Shown piece by piece: positions 48,003 through 56,496 of a stretch of 64,000 nt of DNA. Position numbers and translations under genes: made by a program. Source of the DNA: Hyphomicrobiaceae bacterium (GTDB lineage Bacteria > Pseudomonadota > Alphaproteobacteria > Rhizobiales > Hyphomicrobiaceae); assembly GCA_030655135.1 (NCBI GenBank), contig JAURWC010000074.1, positions 124,001-188,000 on the forward strand, in the 5' to 3' direction. Positions within the stretch are counted from its first letter, which is position 1. Each line of letters starts with the position of its first letter. The notes beneath the pieces are model-generated. The model saw nothing but the letters and a program-made list of their open reading frames with translations. It was not told the DNA's origin and made no database searches.

Positions 48003-49622
48003 ATGCTGCTTACAAACCCAACAGGCAAAACCGGTCGTGGCGGGCTTGACGAGGGCGTCATGACGCTGTCGCTCACGGACATTCGCGCAATGTTGCGAAT
48101 TGCTCGGAGCAACGCGCTGCAGATCGCGTTGCCGGCGATCGTCCTGGCCGCACTGGCCGTTGGCTACATCCTCACCCGTACGCCGACGTATACGGCCCAC
48201 AGCAGCATGGTGATCACCAACTCAAAACTCGGTTTTAGTCCCGACGACGCGATCTATGCCGAGTCTCAAGTCGATCCGACATTCCTTCTCACTCAGATCG
48301 AGGTCCTGAAATCGGACAAAGTCGCGCTCAACGTCGTGGACAATCTGAAACTTGCAGATTCACTTGAGGAGAGTGCCGACACCGAGCCGAGCGCGGGAAC
48401 TGCCGAAGGCGACCCAACCGCTTCCTCCAACACCGACATCCGCCGTCAGCAAGCCCTGCAGTTATTCAAGCAGAACATGCAAGTGAACCGCGTCGAACTG
48501 AGTTACGTGGTGGACGTAGCCTATTCGTCGAACGACGCGAACAAAGCGGCTCGCGTTGTTAACGATATTACACGGGCCTACCTGGAGGATCTCGACGCGG
48601 CACGAGCGGAACTGGCGCAATCCGCCAGCCCGGCAATCCGAGATCGCATCAAAGGTATCGGCGCCCAGGTGCGCATCATCTCCGTGGCAGCCCCGCCCCT
48701 CTACAAGAGCAACATTGGCGGCGTGGTCCTGCTACTTGGGTCCATCATCGGTGGCCTCGCCATCGGTTTGGGCTGGGTGTTTGGCAGGGAACTGTTCGGG
48801 AAAGCCATCCAAACGCCTGATCACGCCATGACGGCGACCGGTCGCGAATGCTTCGGCATGCTCCCGTGGATTGCCAACGCGTCAAAAAGCGGGCGCGACG
48901 AAGTAGACCTGCTGAACTTGTCCTACGCCGTGGATAACCCGGAAAGCACGACCTGGAACACTCTGCGCCGCGTGGCGGTGGCTTTGGATGTGCACCCAGA
49001 CAACCGTTCTGGCAAGCTGCGCCGGGTTGGCATTACGTCAACGAGCGCGGGTGAAGGTAAGACGACGGTTGCCGCACATCTGGCCGGCCTAATCGCGTCC
49101 ACCAGAGCGCGTGTCCTGCTCCTGGACTGCAACATCTTCCATCCGACACTTTCGGAAAAGTTCGGGGCCACCGGCGGCATTCTCAACGTGCTGAGCAGCA
49201 AGGAGGCGAAGCTCGCCGACTTCGTTAGCGTCGACGCAAGAACGGGCGTCCACGTGTTGCCGATCGGCAGCCGCAAGGATGAAGACCTGTCCGCGACTTA
49301 CGTCCGCTCCGAAGAGATGGACCTGTTCTTGAGGCAGCTGGAAAAACAGTACGATTACGTCATTTTGGACTTGCCTTCTATGGGTCCCACTTACGACGTG
49401 CGCGCAGCGGCCGATTATTGCGATCATCTCCTGGTGGTTATCGACTGCGGGAAGGTGCCTGCCGATAACCTGCAGGTTGCCCTCGCGCTGTCGGGCTCAG
49501 CCCCGGAGAAGCTTATCGGCACCGTCATTAATCGTTATCACAAGCATGAGTTGAAAGTGTTGTCCTATGCGCGGCGAGTGTTGTCGCGGGTCCCGGGCTC
49601 AAACAAGTTCATGCTTGGCTGA
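48003..49622 (+). CDS. Wzz/BY-kinase-like exopolysaccharide co-polymerase (paralogue 2)
   Basis: 539 residues; an internal ATG at 48060 with GAGGG upstream is an alternative start. Membrane segments at about 38-58 and 237-260 flank a Wzz region with TAHSSMVITNSKLGFSPDDA and FLLTQIEVLKSDKVALNVVD, parallel to paralogue 1 (33406). The P-loop domain has ITSTSAGEGKTTVAAHLAGL near residue 344, VLLLDCNIFHP (again Asp-x-Asn instead of Asp-x-Asp) and YDYVILDLPSMGPTYDVRAA. There is no C-terminal Tyr cluster. Followed by the export protein gene, as expected for a Wzc-Wza pair. Confidence 0.88.
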   Translation: MLLTNPTGKTGRGGLDEGVMTLSLTDIRAMLRIARSNALQIALPAIVLAALAVGYILTRTPTYTAHSSMVITNSKLGFSPDDAIYAESQVDPTFLLTQIEVLKSDKVALNVVDNLKLADSLEESADTEPSAGTAEGDPTASSNTDIRRQQALQLFKQNMQVNRVELSYVVDVAYSSNDANKAARVVNDITRAYLEDLDAARAELAQSASPAIRDRIKGIGAQVRIISVAAPPLYKSNIGGVVLLLGSIIGGLAIGLGWVFGRELFGKAIQTPDHAMTATGRECFGMLPWIANASKSGRDEVDLLNLSYAVDNPESTTWNTLRRVAVALDVHPDNRSGKLRRVGITSTSAGEGKTTVAAHLAGLIASTRARVLLLDCNIFHPTLSEKFGATGGILNVLSSKEAKLADFVSVDARTGVHVLPIGSRKDEDLSATYVRSEEMDLFLRQLEKQYDYVILDLPSMGPTYDVRAAADYCDHLLVVIDCGKVPADNLQVALALSGSAPEKLIGTVINRYHKHELKVLSYARRVLSRVPGSNKFMLG

Positions 49623-49774
49623 CGGTCGGGTGGCTTGCCGGCTGCACCTTACAAACGACCCAGCGCAACGTCGGCGTACGATCACGACGTGCGGCAATAA
49701 TTTTGACCATGATATGCGGCAGTAATATTGTTGATGCGCAAAAACTGGCGATTTCGTGCGATTGGAGGCCTGAA

Positions 49775-51088
49775 ATGACGAGTAGGTTGATCGCGGGCGG
49801 CCGTCAGAACGGTAGCGGCATAGCCGGGCGCGCACGCATGTTCGCCCGCTTGCTTCTGCTTGCCCCCTTTTGTTTCTCGCTTCTCACTTTCCCTAGTGTC
49901 GGCTTGGCTCAGGAGGACGCGAAATATCTCGTTGATACGGGCGACAAGCTTCGCGTGAAGGTTCACGAGTGGCCCGATATCACCGGAGAATACAAGGTAA
50001 GCTCTGATGGCAGCCTGGCGTTGCCGATCATCGGCATTCTGCCCGTGAGCGGCATGCAGCCCAACGACATTGCAGTTGCCGTGGCCGACCGCCTGAAGCA
50101 AAAAGCAAAGCTCGCGGATCTGCCCGTTACGACGGTGGAAATGATTCAGTTCCGCCCGTATTTCGTTCTTGGCCACGTCATGAAGCCTGGGGAGTATGAG
50201 TATCGCCCGCGGCTCAACGTACTCCAGGCCGTGAGTATCGCCGGCGGTCTCTTCCGCTTCAACGACCCCGGCTTGCAGCGGCTCGATCGCGATGCGATCC
50301 AGGCGCGCGGCGATGGCCAGATCCTGCGGCGCAAGATTGACCAGTTGACCGTTACGATTGCGCGCATCGATGCGGAACTGAAGGACCAGGACACCATCGA
50401 GCTTCCACCCGAGTTCGCTGAAGGTCAGGACCAGCCACAGATCAAGGAGATCCTGACGACGGAGCGCGCGACGCTGACGTCCAATAGGGCGACTCTCGCC
50501 CAGGAAATCGCCGCCGCCGCGGACATGAGAAAGCTGCTCGAGAATGAGATCAGCTCACTCGAAAAACAGATGGATGCGGAAATACGCCAGCTTGCGACGG
50601 TCAATCAGGAGATGGAAGGCGTAAAGTCGCTCGCGGACCGGGGTTTGACGACCAGCCCGAGAACCTATCTGCTCGAACGCACAAAGGCGCAAATCGTCGG
50701 ACAGAAACAATCGATCGAAACGCAGATTATTCGGTCTCGCCAGATCATCTCGCAAACGGATCAGCGCCTCAAAACGTTTCGCAGCACCGTGACGGAGCGC
50801 CTCAATAATGAGAAGGCCAAACTCCAGACCGAACTACGAGATGCTCAAGAAAAATTGCAGATCTCCCAGAAGCTGATCCTGGAAGCGGAAGTGTCTGCTC
50901 CCGCGCAATTCTCGAAGCGGTATAGCGACGACGACGTCCGCTACTCTATCATCCGGGCAACCAAGAACAGCACGCAGGAACTGCCCGCCAGCGAAGCCAC
51001 CTTGTTGTTGCCGAATGACGTTCTGAAGATCGTGCGAGAAGCCCCGTCCAATGAGCGGGCCTCATCGCAACAGGTCGTAGCACCATAA
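49775..51088 (+). CDS. ExoF/GumB-like polysaccharide export protein with coiled-coil extension
   Basis: 437 residues from the ATG at 49775, which has GGAGGCC 6 bases upstream; a longer frame starts at 49703. Signal peptide about 20-46 (LLLLAPFCFSLLTFPSVGLA) without a clear lipobox. Poly_export domain YLVDTGDKLRVKVHEWPDI, VSSDGSLALPIIGILPVSGM, then an SLBB-like part (FVLGHVMKPGEYEYRPRLNV). From about residue 175 to 400 a Glu/Lys/Gln-rich coiled coil extends it, as in ExoF-type proteins. It should form the outer-membrane/periplasm export conduit with the BY-kinase-like protein. Confidence 0.9.
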   Translation: MTSRLIAGGRQNGSGIAGRARMFARLLLLAPFCFSLLTFPSVGLAQEDAKYLVDTGDKLRVKVHEWPDITGEYKVSSDGSLALPIIGILPVSGMQPNDIAVAVADRLKQKAKLADLPVTTVEMIQFRPYFVLGHVMKPGEYEYRPRLNVLQAVSIAGGLFRFNDPGLQRLDRDAIQARGDGQILRRKIDQLTVTIARIDAELKDQDTIELPPEFAEGQDQPQIKEILTTERATLTSNRATLAQEIAAAADMRKLLENEISSLEKQMDAEIRQLATVNQEMEGVKSLADRGLTTSPRTYLLERTKAQIVGQKQSIETQIIRSRQIISQTDQRLKTFRSTVTERLNNEKAKLQTELRDAQEKLQISQKLILEAEVSAPAQFSKRYSDDDVRYSIIRATKNSTQELPASEATLLLPNDVLKIVREAPSNERASSQQVVAP

Positions 51089-51105
51089 GCTGACACCACG
51101 CACAT

Positions 51106-51136
51106 TTCAGGTTGGCGCCAGCCGCGCCAACCTGAA
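51106..51136. terminator. bidirectional hairpin terminator
   Basis: TTCAGGTTGGCGC (51106-51118), 5-base loop, GCGCCAACCTGAA (51124-51136): a perfect 13-bp stem between the convergent export protein and deacetylase genes. No T run follows, so it may be a bidirectional hairpin that blocks read-through or stabilises both mRNA ends. Confidence 0.65.
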
Positions 51137-51200
51137 GCGATCCTCTGATAGCTGGGTTCTAAATCTTGCTGCGGTTCTACGCTGCCGGCTTCCCAGCGTC

Positions 51201-52220
51201 TTACGCAGGCACTGCCAATGCCTGTTCTTTTCTGAACGCAGGCGTCTTGGTCGGCAGTCCCCCACGCGATTGGACCGTTCGCACGTACTCTCCCATCGGC
51301 AGAACATCGAACTGGTTGCGGAACGCGGCGAAAAGCTCGTCGGCGATTGCGACTTTCTGCCTTCCAGGAATTTGCATCGCCGGAAAGAATTTCAGGACGT
51401 CGATATCGTCGCCGCCAAGGAAATCCAGGGGATGCAACAGCAAGGACGGCTCGACCTTGCGCAGACGGCACATTTGCAAGGCCGTGAGAAAGTATCGCCG
51501 CGCTATCGGGCGCGAGTAGCCGGCGAGATACAGGATGTAGCTCAGATGGAACGGTGCACGCAGCATAGGAATGGTGGTGACGGGAACCTCAAGAAGCGGG
51601 CCGTTTGAAAGCTGCCAGTTGTAAGGCTTCAAAGGGCGCAAGCCTTCCGAGAACGTTCCGAACAGGGCGCTCCGCTTCTTGCGCTCCTCTTTGGGCAGGC
51701 GCGCATTCATGAAATAGTAGGCGCGCGCGGCAGGGCCAATGAACGTTGGAAACGTAGACGCATCGTACTGGTATCCGCGTGCTTTCAACGTCTTCAGAAC
51801 TTCCAGCGATACACTGAAGCCCGGCCCCCGAAAGCCTGTGGGACGGACACCCGTCGCTGTCATGATGGCATCTTCCGCCTGCTCGATCTCCGTTGCCACC
51901 TGTTCTGGCGTATACAGGTGAAGCCACGGCTCATGATGAAATGAGTGATTGCCGATCTCGTGCCCGGCATCGGCAATCGAGCGAAGCGCCTTGTGATTTT
52001 TTTCCAGCGCAGCGTCCTGGCCGACGATGAAGAACGTGATCTTGAGGTTGTGCCGCGCCAGCAAATCGAGAACGCGAGGTACGACAAGATCAAGATAGCT
52101 GGGAAAGGATTGCCATCCCTCGTCACCATGCGTCTTCATGTACGACCATTGATTGTCGAGATCGAGCGAGATGCTGGCCTTCGGTTTGCGCGCCGTGCCA
52201 TCAGGTGTCGAGATCGTCAT
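51201..52220 (-). CDS. polysaccharide deacetylase (NodB-like)
   Basis: 339 residues from the ATG at 52220, which has AGGAG five bases upstream; a GTG two codons earlier is less likely. NodB fold: SISLDLDNQWSYMKTHGDEG, ITFFIVGQDAALEKN, the metal site AGHEIGNHSFHHEPWLHLY (His-x3-His), GFRGPGFSVSLEVL and YDASTFPTFIGP. The key residues are present, so it looks catalytically competent, unlike the fused domain at 56493-58145. It would remove N- or O-acetyl groups from the polysaccharide or an intermediate. Last gene of the six-gene leftward operon; 54 bp after the FAD protein stop. Confidence 0.85.
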   Translation of the reverse strand: MTISTPDGTARKPKASISLDLDNQWSYMKTHGDEGWQSFPSYLDLVVPRVLDLLARHNLKITFFIVGQDAALEKNHKALRSIADAGHEIGNHSFHHEPWLHLYTPEQVATEIEQAEDAIMTATGVRPTGFRGPGFSVSLEVLKTLKARGYQYDASTFPTFIGPAARAYYFMNARLPKEERKKRSALFGTFSEGLRPLKPYNWQLSNGPLLEVPVTTIPMLRAPFHLSYILYLAGYSRPIARRYFLTALQMCRLRKVEPSLLLHPLDFLGGDDIDVLKFFPAMQIPGRQKVAIADELFAAFRNQFDVLPMGEYVRTVQSRGGLPTKTPAFRKEQALAVPA

Positions 52221-52274
52221 ATCCACTCCTGTCCGACTATGCGGGCCGCGCGCGATTGCGCGTTATCAAGTCTC

Positions 52275-53597
52275 TCACCGGCCGGGTGACGCGGCGAGGA
52301 GCTGGGGCAGGACGTCCTGCGCAAGCTTCACCGTTTCGTTGACGTTGAGCGTGCCGTTGACGATATGCGCCGAGTTGACGATCGACAGCCCGGGGACCGA
52401 TGTCATCTTTGGCGGCAGCCGGTCGGTATAATTCAATGTCGAGACCGCGAGCACCTGGCGCACGCGGGAAATTTTGAAGGCGACGATATCGTCCGGCTTC
52501 AGCTCCGGATACATCCGCAAAAGAGCAGCCTGGAAACTGGTCTGGATGTCAGCATCGCTCGCCTCGAACATCGGGTCATCCGACTTCACGTAACGAGGCA
52601 GATAAACGAGCGTATTGCCGCCAAGCTGCTTGTCCCGATCGACGAGTGCAGACATCTCGATGACGGCCGTGTACGGCACCGTGTCGTCGGCGATATAGGT
52701 TATGTAAGCCTGATGCAGGGGCCGTTTCAGGACGACCGATGCGCAGATGATCCCCTGGTAAAGGATGCCATTGAGCCGGGCCTTCTCGTCGTCGCTTAGA
52801 CCTTCACAAATCCGCGCGGCAAGAGGTGCAGCCGTCGTCACGACAACGCGATCAAATTCCTGCGGCCCGAGCGCTGTTTCGACGACGAGACGGCCGTCCT
52901 TGGCAGCGATCCGGCGGACCGGCGAACTCGTGCGGACATTGACGCCTCTTTCGCCCAGCACCTGGGCGAAGCGCTTGAAAACCCGATCGTAGCCGCCGTC
53001 GATGTACCCGAACATCTCTGTCTTCATGCCGGAGCGGCGGGCTGCATAAAGCCGGCGAATGATCGCCCAGATGAAGGCGGCGGACGCCTGCCTGTAATTC
53101 TCACCCAGCTTCGCCCGCAACAGCGGCCGCCAGATCACCTCGTACGTCCGTCGCCCCGAGAGCTTTGTCAGCCAATCGGCAATCGGCACTTTTTCAAGCG
53201 GGCGCCCGTCTTCGATACGAGACGCATAAAGTATCGTGCCGGCGAGACGCACCTTGTCGATCAGTCCAAGCGGCGGAAACTTGAGGTAGTCGATCGCATT
53301 GTTGAGCGGATCGAAGCGGCCGTTCGTATAGAAGTCGGTCCGCGTCGTTCCCCACTGCAGGTCGTCGTGCAGACCCAGTTCGGTCAGCAGATTACGCAGG
53401 TGCACGTCTGAGAGCAGCGTCACGTGATAGTGCCGGTCCCACGTGATCTCCCCCACCTGCCACGCGTCAGCCAAGCCACCCAGCCTGTCAGATGCTTCCA
53501 ACAAGGTGACGTCGCGTCCGCTGCCGGCGAGCCTGGCTGCAAGCGTCAGGCCCAGCACGCCACCACCGATCACACACCACGATTCCGCGCTCGTCAT
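52275..53597 (-). CDS. FAD-dependent amine-oxidase-like protein of polysaccharide clusters
   Basis: 440 residues. N-terminal FAD-binding SWCVIGGGVLGLTLAARLAG then VTLLEASDRLGGLADAW; WDRHYHVTLLSDVHLRNLL and a C-terminal LSIVNSAHIVNGTLNVNETV that closes the FAD site. The family looks like protoporphyrinogen-oxidase/UDP-galactopyranose-mutase relatives seen beside glycosyltransferases. The reaction is not established from sequence: possible roles are UDP-sugar mutase or oxidation of a sugar intermediate. ATGA overlap with the acetyltransferase gene upstream. Confidence 0.78.
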   Translation of the reverse strand: MTSAESWCVIGGGVLGLTLAARLAGSGRDVTLLEASDRLGGLADAWQVGEITWDRHYHVTLLSDVHLRNLLTELGLHDDLQWGTTRTDFYTNGRFDPLNNAIDYLKFPPLGLIDKVRLAGTILYASRIEDGRPLEKVPIADWLTKLSGRRTYEVIWRPLLRAKLGENYRQASAAFIWAIIRRLYAARRSGMKTEMFGYIDGGYDRVFKRFAQVLGERGVNVRTSSPVRRIAAKDGRLVVETALGPQEFDRVVVTTAAPLAARICEGLSDDEKARLNGILYQGIICASVVLKRPLHQAYITYIADDTVPYTAVIEMSALVDRDKQLGGNTLVYLPRYVKSDDPMFEASDADIQTSFQAALLRMYPELKPDDIVAFKISRVRQVLAVSTLNYTDRLPPKMTSVPGLSIVNSAHIVNGTLNVNETVKLAQDVLPQLLAASPGR

Positions 53598-54235
53598 GCA
53601 GAACCTGCGGCCGGGAGAGGCGGTGTCAACTCGATGACCTCACCACCCTCTACGCGATAGCCCGCGCCGCACGATGGGCAAGGCGTCTCGGCAAGTGTGG
53701 GGGGAGGTCCGCTGAACCGGTGGAACGGGTGGCCGCAACGGCAAACGTAAGCGATTGAGCGAGCCGGATTGCCGACGACCAGATGAAAATGCGGAACCGT
53801 CTTGGTGACGACGCTCCCCATTCCCACCATAGCAAAGCGGCCGATTTCCAGGTCACACCCGATGACGCAGCCCGCGCCGATCGTGGCGCCTTCGCGCACG
53901 AGCGTAGCAAGCGTTTCCTCATCTGGATCCGATGAGCGCAACGCCGTCAGATCCGGTGTCGTGGCCCGGGGAAACATGTCATTCGTGAAGATCGTGCCCG
54001 CGGCGATCATGACACCCTGTTCAATGGTCACCGCGGTGCAGATGTAGACGAAAGCGTTGATCTTGACGCGATCACCGATCTTCACGTCGTAGGCGATGTA
54101 AGTCTTTTCGCCTACGATACAATCGCGCCCGATATGGGCGGGACCACGAATATGCACACTGTCCCAGACAGACGTGCCTTCTCCGAGTTCCACGCCCTTT
54201 TCGACGATCGCAGTCGGGTGAATGCGATTGGTCAT
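53594..54235 (-). CDS. left-handed beta-helix N-acetyltransferase with zinc-ribbon-like tail
   Basis: 213 residues. Residues 1-150 are hexapeptide repeats (IHPTAIVEKGVELGEGTSVW, VHIRGPAHIGRDCIVGEKTY, GVMIAAGTIFTNDMFPRATT) matching WbpD/WlbB-type UDP-sugar 3-amino N-acetyltransferases. The last 50 residues add CRCGHPF and CPSCGAGY, four paired cysteines that could bind zinc, which is an extension not expected in short WbpD proteins. It should acetylate the 3-amino group made by the adjacent aminotransferase. It starts 1 bp after the dehydrogenase stop. Confidence 0.85.
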   Translation of the reverse strand: MTNRIHPTAIVEKGVELGEGTSVWDSVHIRGPAHIGRDCIVGEKTYIAYDVKIGDRVKINAFVYICTAVTIEQGVMIAAGTIFTNDMFPRATTPDLTALRSSDPDEETLATLVREGATIGAGCVIGCDLEIGRFAMVGMGSVVTKTVPHFHLVVGNPARSIAYVCRCGHPFHRFSGPPPTLAETPCPSCGAGYRVEGGEVIELTPPLPAAGSA

Positions 54236-54236
54236 A

Positions 54237-55253
54237 TCAAGCCTTGGCTGCTACGACTTCCAACCCCGAAACGTTGGATGTGCCGACGCGCACCCAGCCA
54301 TTGGTCTGAGCCGACTCGTATGCGGCCTTGATCACGTAAACCGACGCAATTGCATCGGCCATCGTGATCAGAGGCGGCTCGCTACGGTCGATTGCCGCGC
54401 AGAAGTTTGCGAGGTTGTTGCGGAATGCCGCAACCTTGTCGTAGCCGGGCCCGAACTCGATCCAGTCGCTTGAGCTCTTCTGCTTATACTTCGAGCCACG
54501 CCAGCCGATGTGCGCGGTGCCCTGCGTGCCGTAGACGCTGATGAAGTTCGGCTGCTGCTTGTCGAAGGTCCACGACAGGTCGACTTTGGCCATCGCTCCG
54601 CTGGCAGTCTTTGCGACCAGGGTTACGTTGTCGTCGACCTGGAGATCCGGACTGAAGGTCGACGTCACCGCGAGGACCTCGCGGATCGGCCCGAGCAGGT
54701 AGGCGATGATGTCGACCGAGTGGGTGCCGTTGTCGATAAGGACACCACCGCCGCTAACCGCCGGCTGGCTGTTCCAGCGCTTCGACATATCGGCCGGCGA
54801 CACGAAGGCGTTCTCCAACAGGAGGATCTCTCCAAGCAAACCCGACGCAATGATCGACCGCAGCTTGATGACATCTTCCACGTAGCGGAACTTCGAGGCC
54901 ATCGTGACGAGTGTCTTGGACTGACGCCCGGCGGCCAGCATGGCCTCCGCGCCAGCAATGTCGATCGCGACCGGCTTTTCGCACAGTACGGGAATGGACC
55001 GTGCCAGGAAGGCGCGGGCAATCTCGGGGTGCGTATTCGGCGGCGTGCAAATGACCACGCCATCCAGGGCTTCTGACTTCAGCATGTCCTCGTGACTGGT
55101 GAAGCCCTTTGCCCCGACCGCCTCTGCAGCAGCCTTGGCCGCTTCCGGCCGGATGTCAGCGATGGCGACGACCTTGCCGAAGCTTGCGTCCTCGAGGGCC
55201 TTGATGTGCGCCTGAGCGATTGCGCCGACGCCGACGATACCAATTTTTTTCAT
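54237..55253 (-). CDS. Gfo/Idh/MocA oxidoreductase, WbpB/WlbA-like
   Basis: 338 residues. Rossmann motif KKIGIVGVGAIAQAHIKALE, then VVICTPPNTHPEIARAFLAR, LCEKPVAIDIAGAEAML (the EKP motif typical of the family), and SGGGVLIDNGTHSVDIIAYL in the C-terminal domain. With an aminotransferase and an acetyltransferase next to it, it probably oxidises C3 of a UDP-N-acetylglucosaminuronate (WbpB-like). The UDP-GlcNAc 6-dehydrogenase that would supply this substrate is not in the window. 7 bp after the aminotransferase stop. Confidence 0.88.
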   Translation of the reverse strand: MKKIGIVGVGAIAQAHIKALEDASFGKVVAIADIRPEAAKAAAEAVGAKGFTSHEDMLKSEALDGVVICTPPNTHPEIARAFLARSIPVLCEKPVAIDIAGAEAMLAAGRQSKTLVTMASKFRYVEDVIKLRSIIASGLLGEILLLENAFVSPADMSKRWNSQPAVSGGGVLIDNGTHSVDIIAYLLGPIREVLAVTSTFSPDLQVDDNVTLVAKTASGAMAKVDLSWTFDKQQPNFISVYGTQGTAHIGWRGSKYKQKSSSDWIEFGPGYDKVAAFRNNLANFCAAIDRSEPPLITMADAIASVYVIKAAYESAQTNGWVRVGTSNVSGLEVVAAKA

Positions 55254-55260
55254 GACGACC

Positions 55261-56496
55261 TCAACCCTTCAGCAGCGTTTTGTGCTGAGCGCGAATGGCA
55301 CCCGCAATGTGGTCGATGTGCTTTTCGACGTAGCGTTCGTTCCAAGGAAGGACGAGCACTTCGTTGAGAGCCTTGTACGTGCCGGGGAAATTGGCGGGCG
55401 CGTAATCGACGGCTTCGGGACGCGCAAGCGTGAACGGCCACTTGCTGTCGCCGAATGTCACCTGGTCGCGAAGCACCTGGCATTCGAACGCGGGCTTTTG
55501 GATATAGCGGGGCCCGGATGCGACGTTATATGCCTTCAGCTTGCCCGCGAGAGCTACCGGACCGCCTTCGATCTTCGTGGGATCGACCATGATGCAGTAG
55601 CGCCAATATGTATGTTCGGCGTCATCGGCCACCACTGGCAAGGTGATGCCCTCGAGGCCTTCCAGCTGCGACGACAGGCGGTCAGCCATTTTGCGGCGCT
55701 GATCAACGCTGAACTGCAATTTGCCCAACTGTGCAAGCCCGACTGCGCCGGCTAGCTCCGTCATCCGGTAGTTGATCGCGAGGAAGTAGTGATCTGGCTT
55801 GGGATCACCGTAGCCCCAGGCCTTGTCGATGAAGAGACGCAGACGGCGGGCGACGTTCTCGTCGTTGGTGACGACGATGCCACCCTCTCCGGCAGTGATG
55901 TGTTTGCCCTGCTGCAGACTGAAACAGCCAACGTCACCGACAGTGCCGACGAACCGACCGTTTTCCTTGGCCATGAACGCCTGGGCGCAGTCTTCAATCA
56001 ATGCCAGCTTATGCTTGTCAGCCAACGCCTTTATCTTTGCCAGTTCGGCCGGATTGCCAAACAAATGCGTAACCATGATCGCTTTGGTTTTCGGGCTGAT
56101 GACCTTCGCGATTGTTTCCGGCGTGACATTCATCGTCACCGGATCGACGTCTGCAAAAACCGGAATGGCGCCCTGATAGAGAATAGGCGTGATCGCACCC
56201 ATGTCGGTGATCGACGTCGTGATTATCTCGTCGCCAGGCTTGGGGTCCACCGCGGCAATCGCGGCGTGAAGAGCGGCCGTGCCGCTGGCGCAGGCATAGG
56301 CGTACTTGGCGCCGACCATTTTTGCGAAGGTGTCGGCGAAATCCTTGACCATCGTGCCCTTGGTAGCGGTCAACGTGCCGCTCTGAATCACTTTGGTCAG
56401 CAAATCAATTTCTTCTTGTCCGAACGTGCGGCCGGACGAATCTTGGTCAGACGGAAACGTAATCTCCTCCACCGTAACGGGGGACATCTCGTTCAT
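55261..56496 (-). CDS. DegT/DnrJ/EryC1-family sugar aminotransferase
   Basis: 411 residues. PLP fold type I: YACASGTAALHAAIAAVDPK, DEIITTSITDMGAI, ALIEDCAQAFMA and CFSLQQGKHITAGEGGIV with the PLP lysine; C-terminal YRMTELAGAVGLAQL. It transfers an amino group from glutamate to a 3-keto UDP-sugar (WbpE/WlbC-like) in this context. The ATG overlaps the stop of the upstream fusion gene (ATGA), placing both in the same operon. Confidence 0.9.
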   Translation of the reverse strand: MNEMSPVTVEEITFPSDQDSSGRTFGQEEIDLLTKVIQSGTLTATKGTMVKDFADTFAKMVGAKYAYACASGTAALHAAIAAVDPKPGDEIITTSITDMGAITPILYQGAIPVFADVDPVTMNVTPETIAKVISPKTKAIMVTHLFGNPAELAKIKALADKHKLALIEDCAQAFMAKENGRFVGTVGDVGCFSLQQGKHITAGEGGIVVTNDENVARRLRLFIDKAWGYGDPKPDHYFLAINYRMTELAGAVGLAQLGKLQFSVDQRRKMADRLSSQLEGLEGITLPVVADDAEHTYWRYCIMVDPTKIEGGPVALAGKLKAYNVASGPRYIQKPAFECQVLRDQVTFGDSKWPFTLARPEAVDYAPANFPGTYKALNEVLVLPWNERYVEKHIDHIAGAIRAQHKTLLKG

